DNA of 64,000 bases. It comes from Bacteroidota bacterium. GTDB lineage: Bacteria > Bacteroidota > Bacteroidia > Bacteroidales > UBA10428. Below the pieces are notes generated by a model. That model did not search any database and was not told where the DNA came from. It worked only from the letters and a program-made list of their open reading frames with translations. Position 1 is the first letter of the stretch, and every line of letters begins with the position of its first letter. Shown here in pieces: positions 27,294 through 35,520 of this stretch. Made by a program: the position numbers and the translations under genes. Where the stretch lies: assembly GCA_016699695.1 (NCBI GenBank), contig CP065006.1, forward strand, positions 620,001-684,000. The letters are read 5' to 3'.

Positions 27294-29741
27294 ATGCTTC
27301 CAGAAATGAAATTCACCATTAAAGAAAATAACTTTTACCTCGACAATAAAAAAGTTTTCCTGAATTCGGGAGAGATACACTATTTCAGAATTAAGCAATA
27401 TCTTTGGGAAACACATCTGAAAGCAGCCAAAGAGGCAGGTTTAACCACAGTAAGTACATACATTCCATGGGCATTTCACGAATCGGTGGAAGGCGTTTTC
27501 GATTTCGAGGGCAATACCAGTCCTGAACGAAATCTGATTGGCTGGTTTAAACTATGCCAGTCTCATGGTCTGAATTGCATTGTAAAACCAGGACCCTTTA
27601 TTCTGGCCGAATTCCGTGGTGCCGGACTTCCCGATTGGTTTATGGAAAAACACCGCGAAGAGGTAAAAATGCGCAACAGCAAAGGAGAAATTTTTCCAAG
27701 CGATGGTGTAAGCTTGTTTAAACCTGTATACCTCGAAAAGGTTAGCCTTTGGTACGATCAGATTATGCCCCTAATCGGCCAATACCAACAATCTGCCGGA
27801 GGCCCAATAATCATGATGCAGATCTGCAACGAAATTGGTGTATTCCCCTGGTTAGCACACCAGGCAGACTATTGTGAAGAAGTGAAAGACCGTTTTCAAA
27901 ACTATTTGAAAGGAAAGTATACTTCCCTGGATGACATCAATAGCTTATGGGGAACCCATTACAGCAACTTCTCACAAATTGAACTTCCCCCCGACGGGCG
28001 CCATCCTTTTACTTCAAAAGCTGATCGAAGCAGAGATTATGAATGGCATCGTTTCTGGCGAACCTATTTTGGCGATTACCTGAGAATGCTCACGCGTTGG
28101 GCCAGAGAAAGGGGTGTTGAGGTTCCATTTTACCATAATCTGCCAGGCTGGATTTATGGAAACGGTTATGAATTTCCGGTAAATATTACCATGTACGAAG
28201 ATTTGTATGAGGAGAAAAGCGAAATCATCTTTGGTGTCGATCATATTCCCGAGTTCCTCTCTTACCGCAACATGCACGACGACCGTATTATCAACGACAT
28301 TACATCTGCTATGCAAGGCAATAAGCCCTTGTTTGCGGCAGAATTTCAGTGTGGTTCGCGCGAATACCATGTGGTAACCAATCCTCGCGAGATGGAGCTT
28401 TTTTATAAAGCCAGTGTAGCCAATGGATTGACCGGATGGAACTATTATATGTTTTCGCAAGGGCGAAACACCAGGCACACAGGCTATTCCGGATCGACTT
28501 TTTATTGGTTTAATCCCCTTACACCCGAGGGGCAGCGAACCAATGCCTTTCCACTGGTTAAACGCATGAGTAAAATAATTAATACATCGGAAGAACTAAT
28601 AGTAAATGCAAAACGCAAAGCCGAGGTTTGTGTGCTGTTTTATCCTCCTTATTATGCCACAGAACTGGAGCGTCCTGTTTCAGAGGCATGCAATCTGGTG
28701 TTTAATTATTCATCCATCCGTCGTCCGGCCTATTTCGATGGTTTATTGAAAGTATTGCAGGTCCTGAATATCGACTACGACATGGCCGACCTGAGTAAGG
28801 TTTCGGCAGATGAGTTAAAGCAATACAAACAGCTTTGGGCTTTTAGCACCGACGAAATGAATGCCGGTAGCCAACAAACACTGGTAGACTATACAAATAA
28901 AGGTGGCAATCTGGTACTATTCCCCTACCTGCCCGATCGCCAGATGACACAAGAACCCTGCACCATTATTCGCGATGCTTTGGCCATATCGCCTTCGGGT
29001 ACAGAAAGTATCGATTCGCCTTTAATCGACGTATTTGGCCTTCAAGACATCAAATGCGCTAATCCGCAGAGTGTTTTTACGGTTGAATCCTTGGCCGGTG
29101 CCGAAATTATTGCCCGTACCATCAGAGGCACAGCCTGCGGGTTTACAAAAAAACTCGGCCAGGGCACTCTCACACACCTGGGTACCTGGATGGGTTTCGA
29201 CACAGAAGGGCATAAACCGGTTTATGAAGCGCTACTGTCTTTGTCTGGAGCAAAGCTTCGCCAGATCACCGCAAGCAACGAGAATATTGCTGTGCGCCAG
29301 CGTTTTTCGGACGAAGGCCACGCAATGCTTTTTGTAGCAAATTATTACAACGAAGAGCATAGAGTGAAAGTAAGCTACACCCATCCCGGAAATGGCGAAT
29401 CGGTTACAATTCCATATTTTCAGAACGATATGCCCTTGCCAGCACTTTATGGAATACTCACACCGGTGTGCCAGAAGATTGAAGAAGACATTGCCATCCT
29501 TCACAGCACTTCTGATATTCTCCAGATTAAACAAACAATCAATCAGCTTCAGATTAGTTTGTATGGCAATCGTGATCTTCCGGGAGAATTGGTGTTTGAG
29601 GGCCCCGGAGTAAACAAGTTTCAATCCGCTACACTCGATGGTGTTCCCTTAAAGATTACACACTATGGCAAGCGTGCGGTATTAACCTATATGCATCATC
29701 ACGAAAAAGAAATGACTTTATGCATAGAGATGAGTGTATAA
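27294..29741 (+). CDS. GH35-type glycosidase or 1,2-beta-oligoglucan transferase
   Basis: 815 residues; the first ATG (27294) and one at 27306 are both possible and neither gives a signal peptide, so the protein is cytoplasmic. The TIM-barrel half shows GH35/42 motifs: FLNSGEIHYFRIKQYLWETH, TYIPWAFHESVEGVFDFEG, KPGPFILAEFRGAGLPDW, the acid/base motif MMQICNEIG, and a nucleophile candidate in FAAEFQCGS. A glutamine-amidotransferase-like region and beta domains follow. Classical GH35 are beta-galactosidases, but a GH35 from Ignavibacterium has been described as acting on beta-1,2-gluco-oligosaccharides as a transferase. Position beside GH94 favours that kind of role. The exact activity is not readable from sequence. 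Confidence 0.8.
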   Translation: MLPEMKFTIKENNFYLDNKKVFLNSGEIHYFRIKQYLWETHLKAAKEAGLTTVSTYIPWAFHESVEGVFDFEGNTSPERNLIGWFKLCQSHGLNCIVKPGPFILAEFRGAGLPDWFMEKHREEVKMRNSKGEIFPSDGVSLFKPVYLEKVSLWYDQIMPLIGQYQQSAGGPIIMMQICNEIGVFPWLAHQADYCEEVKDRFQNYLKGKYTSLDDINSLWGTHYSNFSQIELPPDGRHPFTSKADRSRDYEWHRFWRTYFGDYLRMLTRWARERGVEVPFYHNLPGWIYGNGYEFPVNITMYEDLYEEKSEIIFGVDHIPEFLSYRNMHDDRIINDITSAMQGNKPLFAAEFQCGSREYHVVTNPREMELFYKASVANGLTGWNYYMFSQGRNTRHTGYSGSTFYWFNPLTPEGQRTNAFPLVKRMSKIINTSEELIVNAKRKAEVCVLFYPPYYATELERPVSEACNLVFNYSSIRRPAYFDGLLKVLQVLNIDYDMADLSKVSADELKQYKQLWAFSTDEMNAGSQQTLVDYTNKGGNLVLFPYLPDRQMTQEPCTIIRDALAISPSGTESIDSPLIDVFGLQDIKCANPQSVFTVESLAGAEIIARTIRGTACGFTKKLGQGTLTHLGTWMGFDTEGHKPVYEALLSLSGAKLRQITASNENIAVRQRFSDEGHAMLFVANYYNEEHRVKVSYTHPGNGESVTIPYFQNDMPLPALYGILTPVCQKIEEDIAILHSTSDILQIKQTINQLQISLYGNRDLPGELVFEGPGVNKFQSATLDGVPLKITHYGKRAVLTYMHHHEKEMTLCIEMSV

Positions 29742-29780
29742 TTTCTTCTAACCTAAAACCTGTATTTAATCCCTACTTGA

Positions 29781-32700
29781 ATGAAAATAAAAAATTCATC
29801 CGGGCTGGCTGTCGAATTTCTTGCCAACGGCTCAATCAAACACATTGAGGCCGAACCCATCCGGATAAGCCTTAAATCATCCACTCCTTTCTCCAAACCA
29901 GGAGCAAATATTTTTCTGCGAAAAAGAAATAAGCCATACAAATACATTGCACTTACCGGCCCTGAAAGCAACAGCATCGTTGGTATAAAAGAAAATACCT
30001 TCTTTGCCAAGGGCCGGTGGAATGAGTTGGATTATTTCTGCACCCTGCAGCTTTCGAAAGAAAGTATGAGCTGGCAATGGCATATAGAAATTACCAATAC
30101 CACCGAAAAATCTATTGAGCTCGACCTGTTCTATCTGCAGGATATTGGGTTAAAACAAATATCCAATGGTTTAACCAACGAGTATTATGTAAGTCAATAT
30201 ATCGAGAGGCTTGTTTTTGAAGATTCCAATTACGGAGCTGTAATTTGTTGCCGACAAAATATGAAAGAGCCTACCGGCAATCCCTGGACGATGATTGCCT
30301 GCCCCAATGGCGCCATTGCCGGATGCACAGATGGCATGCAGTTTTACGGCAAAACTTATCGCGAAACAGGCATTCCTGAGGCCATGCTAATAGAAAAGCT
30401 CGGCGGAAACCTGGCCGGAGAATCGTCCATTGTGGCGCTGCAAGAAAAACCTTTTATACTGAAAGGCAGAGCGCAGCATTCCAGTATTTTCATTGGTAGT
30501 TACCAGGCAGATCATCCAAAGGCTTCCTCGCCCGACGATTTAAAAATTCTGCCTGGGCTTATACAAGAATTTACCGACAATGCTTTAGTACATGATCTGA
30601 AAAGCAAAATGATTCCCGCAAAAAACAGTTTCAGCAACGCTTCGTTTTTAACAGTCGACGACCTTACGGAAGAAGAGTTGGATCGTTACTTTGGTACCAA
30701 CAGACGCCATACCGAAATAGAAGAGGGCCAACTGTTTTCATTCTTTTGTAAAGAAAACAACCATGTAGTTCTACGGGCCAAAGAATCGCTTGTCGACAGG
30801 CCTCATGGTCATATTATGCAAGCTAAATCGGGGTTTTCTCCCGACGAAAACATTGTTTCAACCACAGCTTATGCCTTTGGCGTATTCAATTCGCATCTCA
30901 CCCAGGGCAATACCAATTTTAATGTGCTGCTTTCGGTTTGTACCAGTCAGTTTAATCTGAATACCGAATCGGGGCAAAGAATCTTTGTGGAGATCGATGG
31001 CCAATGGACATTGCTTGGAGTTCCTTCGGCATTCGAAATGGGACTAAACCACTGCCGTTGGATTTATAAATCGGGTAACCGGAGCTTCCAGGTTCGCACA
31101 TGGACTTCAAAATCTGCACCACGCGTAAATATGGACTTTCATGTGTTAAGCGGCGAAAAAGTGAAGTTGATGATTACGCACGATTTTGATGAACTGAGTT
31201 GGTGGAATATCTCGCAAGGCAATTCTAAAAACGAATACATCGCAACGCCAGGGATAGGGACTATGATTACACAAAAATTTCCAAAAGCTCATTTCCGAAT
31301 TCTGGTCAATAGTATTCCGCAATGTCTTTTTGCCAATCAGGAAATGATGCTAATCCCTCCACATCCAGAAAAAAAAAGCTGTGCTCTATTTGTTCTTAAA
31401 GTGGAAGAAACCTTTGCTTTTTGCATGAGTTTTATTGCGGAGGTAGTTTCTTCTTCTGAATTAACGGAACTAAAAGATGCTGACTCCCGATTTGATGCTG
31501 ATTGCAGAAGTGCACAATATAGTTGGAAGGAATTGAGTTTGAACCTCGAACTGAAAAGTTTGCACCCCGACATTGCTGCTATCAATGAAATACTTCCCTG
31601 GTATGGAATGAATGCACTTATTCATTTCCTGACTCCATATGGCCTGGAACAATTTAGCGGTGCTGCCTGGGGTACACGCGATGTGTCGCAGGGACCGATA
31701 GACTTGTTGTTGACCATGGGAAAATACGATGAGGCAAAACAAGTGTTGCACACGATATTTTCCAATCAGAATCCTGATGGTGGATGGCCACAATGGTGGA
31801 TGTTCGACAGCTACTCCTCCATCCGGGCGCACGATTCGCATGGCGATGTATTTTATTGGGTTATCATCGCACTTAGCGATTACATCAAAATCACCGGCGA
31901 TTACAGCATACTCGACGATATAGTTCCCTTCTATTTTGAAGGGGATAAATCGAAAGCTGAATTCTTCACCATTCGTGAGCATGTGGACCGGCTGATACAG
32001 ATGATTGTGCATTCGTTCTTACCGGGTACTGCCTTTGTTCCGTTTGGCGGCGGCGACTGGAACGATTCGCTCCAGCCTGTAAGCAGAGAATTAGCTGAAC
32101 GATTGATATCGAGCTGGACGGTTGAGATGAATTACCAATCGTTTAGACAATACAGCAAAATTCTTGAAAAAATAGACGAGCCTAAGGCAACCGAACTCAA
32201 TGTAATTTGTGAAAGAATTAAAATCGACTTTAATAAGCACCTTATGAAAGAAGGTGTGGTTGCCGGTTATGGGTTGTTAGAAGAAGATGGCAGCATAAGT
32301 CTTTTACTTCATCCGAGCGATACCCGGACCGGTATTAAGTACAGTATACTTCCCATGAACCGGGGAATCATAAGCGAACTATTTACCGAAAAACAGGCAA
32401 AATCTCACCAAAGTATCATCGACCAGTATCTGAAAGGGCCCGATGGAGCAAGATTGATGGACCGCCCACTTCCATACAAAGGAGGACTTCAAACCATATT
32501 TCAAAGAGCAGAAAGCAGCACTTTTTTTGGTCGCGAAATAGGGCTTATGTATATCCACGAGCATATCCGCTATGCCGAATCGCAGGCCCGTTTGGGCAAT
32601 GCCGATGCATTTGTCAAAGCGCTCAGGCAAGCCATTCCGGTTGATTATAAAAAGATAGTACCCTGTGGAGATATTCGCCAGGCAAATTGCTATTACAGCA

Positions 32701-33125
32701 GTTCTGACGTAAGCTTTAAAAGTCGTTACGAGGCTGATGTGCGTTACGACGCAATAAAAACTGGAAACATTACCCTCAAAGGCGGATGGAGGATCTACAG
32801 CAGTGGTCCTGGTATTTATGTGAGCATGATAGTGACCCGACTGCTTGGTATCCGAATTGAATTTGAGTATGTGGTCTTCGATCCGGTTTTACCCTTATCA
32901 ATGGATGGATTATCAGCCACTTTGGATTTTATGACCCGTCAGGTAGAAATTAAATACAATGTGAAGGAGAGCACCCATAGTCCGAAATCCATCCTTGTAA
33001 ACGAGCGATTATTGCCTTTTGGCTACCAGGAAAATGCATATCGTCATGGAGGTGCAATCATTCTGCTTTCGGATTTTATTTCCTTGCTGAAGCAAAGCGA
33101 TAACACCATTGAAATTTTCTTGTAA
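29781..33125 (+). CDS. GH94 phosphorylase, probable 1,2-beta-oligoglucan phosphorylase
   Basis: 1,114 residues without a signal peptide. The N-terminal half is beta-sandwich, and the catalytic (alpha/alpha)6 barrel spans about 600-1000. DWND (759-762, in GGDWNDSLQPV) holds the candidate general acid; RAHDSHGDVFYW lies at 682-693 and QGPIDLLLTMGKYDEAK upstream. Cellobiose and chitobiose phosphorylases of GH94 are about 800 residues, while the characterised 1,2-beta-oligoglucan phosphorylases are near 1,100, so length and GH144 neighbours both support that activity: phosphorolysis of sophoro-oligosaccharides to glucose 1-phosphate. The gene sits 39 nt after the GH35 gene and 48 nt before GH3. 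Specificity is inferred; the family is secure. Confidence 0.87.
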   Translation: MKIKNSSGLAVEFLANGSIKHIEAEPIRISLKSSTPFSKPGANIFLRKRNKPYKYIALTGPESNSIVGIKENTFFAKGRWNELDYFCTLQLSKESMSWQWHIEITNTTEKSIELDLFYLQDIGLKQISNGLTNEYYVSQYIERLVFEDSNYGAVICCRQNMKEPTGNPWTMIACPNGAIAGCTDGMQFYGKTYRETGIPEAMLIEKLGGNLAGESSIVALQEKPFILKGRAQHSSIFIGSYQADHPKASSPDDLKILPGLIQEFTDNALVHDLKSKMIPAKNSFSNASFLTVDDLTEEELDRYFGTNRRHTEIEEGQLFSFFCKENNHVVLRAKESLVDRPHGHIMQAKSGFSPDENIVSTTAYAFGVFNSHLTQGNTNFNVLLSVCTSQFNLNTESGQRIFVEIDGQWTLLGVPSAFEMGLNHCRWIYKSGNRSFQVRTWTSKSAPRVNMDFHVLSGEKVKLMITHDFDELSWWNISQGNSKNEYIATPGIGTMITQKFPKAHFRILVNSIPQCLFANQEMMLIPPHPEKKSCALFVLKVEETFAFCMSFIAEVVSSSELTELKDADSRFDADCRSAQYSWKELSLNLELKSLHPDIAAINEILPWYGMNALIHFLTPYGLEQFSGAAWGTRDVSQGPIDLLLTMGKYDEAKQVLHTIFSNQNPDGGWPQWWMFDSYSSIRAHDSHGDVFYWVIIALSDYIKITGDYSILDDIVPFYFEGDKSKAEFFTIREHVDRLIQMIVHSFLPGTAFVPFGGGDWNDSLQPVSRELAERLISSWTVEMNYQSFRQYSKILEKIDEPKATELNVICERIKIDFNKHLMKEGVVAGYGLLEEDGSISLLLHPSDTRTGIKYSILPMNRGIISELFTEKQAKSHQSIIDQYLKGPDGARLMDRPLPYKGGLQTIFQRAESSTFFGREIGLMYIHEHIRYAESQARLGNADAFVKALRQAIPVDYKKIVPCGDIRQANCYYSSSDVSFKSRYEADVRYDAIKTGNITLKGGWRIYSSGPGIYVSMIVTRLLGIRIEFEYVVFDPVLPLSMDGLSATLDFMTRQVEIKYNVKESTHSPKSILVNERLLPFGYQENAYRHGGAIILLSDFISLLKQSDNTIEIFL

Positions 33126-33173
33126 TGGCACAACAGATTTCAAAACAAATGATTTAATAAAATATTAAGTTAT

Positions 33174-35423
33174 ATGAAAAAACATTCCCTCATTATAGGC
33201 TTCATTGCCATTTACTGCATTCTTTTAACAGCATGCCACACAAAAGAGAATCCGCTAAGTGGCAATCATAACAATCAGCAAAAGGTCGATTCGTTGCTAA
33301 AAATAATGACCATAGATGAAAAAATCGGCCAGCTTAACTTATTGGGTGCAGGATTCGATATTACAGGCCCCAAGATAAGCGAAAACCTGAGGCAACAGGT
33401 GAAAGAGGGCAAAGTGGGCGCTGTATTAAATGCCTACACCGTAGGGTATACTTCCGAATTACAAAAGCTGGCAGTTGAGCACACTCGTCTGGGTATACCC
33501 TTGCTCTTCGGCTTCGATGTAATTCATGGTCATCGCACCATTTTTCCCATACCCTTGTCACAATCCTGCAGCTGGAATTTATCTTCCATTGAGCAATCCG
33601 ACCGGATAGCTGCCACTGAAGCCAGTGCTGAAGGTATCAACTGGACCTTTGCGCCCATGATCGATATTTCGCGCGACCCACGTTGGGGCAGAGTGGCAGA
33701 AGGCCCCGGTGAAGATACCTGGCTGGCTGGGAAAATAGGAGCAGCAAGGGTGAAGGGATTTCAGGGTGAGAAACTTAGCGACAACAATACAATTCTTGCC
33801 TGTGTAAAACATTTTGCAGCCTATGGGGCACCTCAGGCTGGAAGGGATTACAACACCGTAGATATGTCAGAGAGGAGCCTCCACGAATATTACCTGCCTG
33901 CATACAAAGCTTGCCTCGATGCTGGCGCCAGAACGGTAATGACTTCTTTTAATGAAATTTCTGGTGTACCTGCCACAGCCAACCAATGGCTTTTTACCGA
34001 TTTACTCCGAAACGAATGGGGGTTTAAAGGTTTTGTAGTAACTGACTATACGTCTATCTACGAGCTTATTCCGCATGGTGTTGCTGAAGACTCGATTTCT
34101 GCAGGTGAGCTGGCCTTACTGGCAGGAGTTGACATGGATTTACAATCGGAAATTTATTCGAAATACCTGAAAGAATCGTTCGAGTCCGGAAAAGTTTCAA
34201 TGGACCAGATTGATGAAGCTGTAAACCGAATTTTGCTGGCAAAATATGCCCTCGGCTTATTTGACGATCCATATCGATACTGCAATGCCCAGCGCGAAAA
34301 AGACGAACTAATGACCCCTCAATCGCAAAAATTTGCACGCGAATTTGCCACAGAAAGCTGTGTGTTATTAAAAAATAGCAAGCACACTCTTCCTATACCA
34401 AAAAATGTAAAAAAGATTGCGCTGATCGGACCACTGGCCGACTCGAAGGAAGATATGCTTGGCTCCTGGTCGGCCGCTGGAAGAGCTGCGGATTGCATTA
34501 CCCTTCTGGAAGGTTTAAAAGAAAAATCAGAACAATACCACTTTTCTGTTCAGCATGCCAGGGGTTGCGAAGTAAAAAGCTCTTCCCAGCAAGATTTTAA
34601 CGAAGCTTTGCAAGTGGCCCGCTCGGCTGATTACATTGTATTGGCCTTGGGCGAAAGCAGAGATATGTCGGGCGAGGCAGCCAGCCGCACGGATTTATCA
34701 CTGCCCGGAGTACAAATGGAATTGGCACGGCAGCTGATAGCACTGGGCAAACCGCTGGTAGTAGTTTTATTCAATGGCCGCCCACTCACCATTTCAGAAT
34801 TGCACGATAAAGCCCCGGCCATTTTGGAAGCTTGGTATGGTGGCACACAAGCAGGCCATGCCATTGCCGATCTCCTGTTTGCCGATGCCATACCATCGGG
34901 AAAATTAACCATGACCTTTCCACGAAATGTGGGTCAAATTCCAATACATTATAATGTAAAAAACTCGGGCAGACCATTTTCTGCCGATAACCCAACCGAC
35001 AGGTATAAATCGCACTACCTCGATTCGCCCAATAGCCCTTTGTATCCCTTCGGATATGGATTGAGTTATAGCCATTTTGAATATAAAAACCTTCAAATCG
35101 ACAAGACTGTGTTTAATAAGAACGACAGTGTCAGAATTTCGGTAGATATAGAAAATAAGGGCCCCTACACCGCCTCTGAAATTGTTCAGCTCTATGTAAA
35201 AGATGAAGTAGGAAGTGTTACCAGGCCACTCAAAGAGCTGAAAGGATTTGAAAAGATAAATATCTTAAAGAACGAAACAACAACTATCACATTTTACCTT
35301 TCGGCCGATGACTTGAAGTTTTATGATCTTCAGATGAATTACACCTCAGAACCAGGCAGTTTTGTGATATACGTGGGTCCTGATTCTGCCTCAGGCCTGT
35401 CGGCTAAAATACAACTAGAATAA
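33174..35423 (+). CDS. GH3 beta-glucosidase lipoprotein (periplasmic)
   Basis: 749 residues. The signal ends LLTAC followed by HTKENP, with no acidic export signal, so a periplasmic lipoprotein is likely. The GH3 N-terminal barrel has PLLFGFDVIHGHRTIFPIPL, RDPRWGRVAEGPGED and CVKHFAAYGAP, and the nucleophile is D291 in GFVVTDYTS. The C-terminal alpha/beta sandwich and fibronectin-III-like domain follow (SLPGVQMELARQL, EIVQLYVKDEVGSVTRPLKELKGF). It would release glucose from short beta-glucosides. In beta-1,2-glucan loci, GH3 enzymes with preference for sophorose are known, for example in Bacteroides. Confidence 0.92.
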   Translation: MKKHSLIIGFIAIYCILLTACHTKENPLSGNHNNQQKVDSLLKIMTIDEKIGQLNLLGAGFDITGPKISENLRQQVKEGKVGAVLNAYTVGYTSELQKLAVEHTRLGIPLLFGFDVIHGHRTIFPIPLSQSCSWNLSSIEQSDRIAATEASAEGINWTFAPMIDISRDPRWGRVAEGPGEDTWLAGKIGAARVKGFQGEKLSDNNTILACVKHFAAYGAPQAGRDYNTVDMSERSLHEYYLPAYKACLDAGARTVMTSFNEISGVPATANQWLFTDLLRNEWGFKGFVVTDYTSIYELIPHGVAEDSISAGELALLAGVDMDLQSEIYSKYLKESFESGKVSMDQIDEAVNRILLAKYALGLFDDPYRYCNAQREKDELMTPQSQKFAREFATESCVLLKNSKHTLPIPKNVKKIALIGPLADSKEDMLGSWSAAGRAADCITLLEGLKEKSEQYHFSVQHARGCEVKSSSQQDFNEALQVARSADYIVLALGESRDMSGEAASRTDLSLPGVQMELARQLIALGKPLVVVLFNGRPLTISELHDKAPAILEAWYGGTQAGHAIADLLFADAIPSGKLTMTFPRNVGQIPIHYNVKNSGRPFSADNPTDRYKSHYLDSPNSPLYPFGYGLSYSHFEYKNLQIDKTVFNKNDSVRISVDIENKGPYTASEIVQLYVKDEVGSVTRPLKELKGFEKINILKNETTTITFYLSADDLKFYDLQMNYTSEPGSFVIYVGPDSASGLSAKIQLE

Positions 35424-35520
35424 CACAAATGCGCATTCCATGTCTTTTTTCAAGCATTCCTACCTCCCATGCAAGCAGGTAAGTCAATATTTATTATCTT
35501 TTCGGTACAATTGCGCATTC

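Noticed and set aside
29781..33125. Cyclic beta-1,2-glucan synthase as identity of the GH94 gene
   Set aside because: The synthase is about 2,800 residues with membrane and GT84 domains, none of which is present here.
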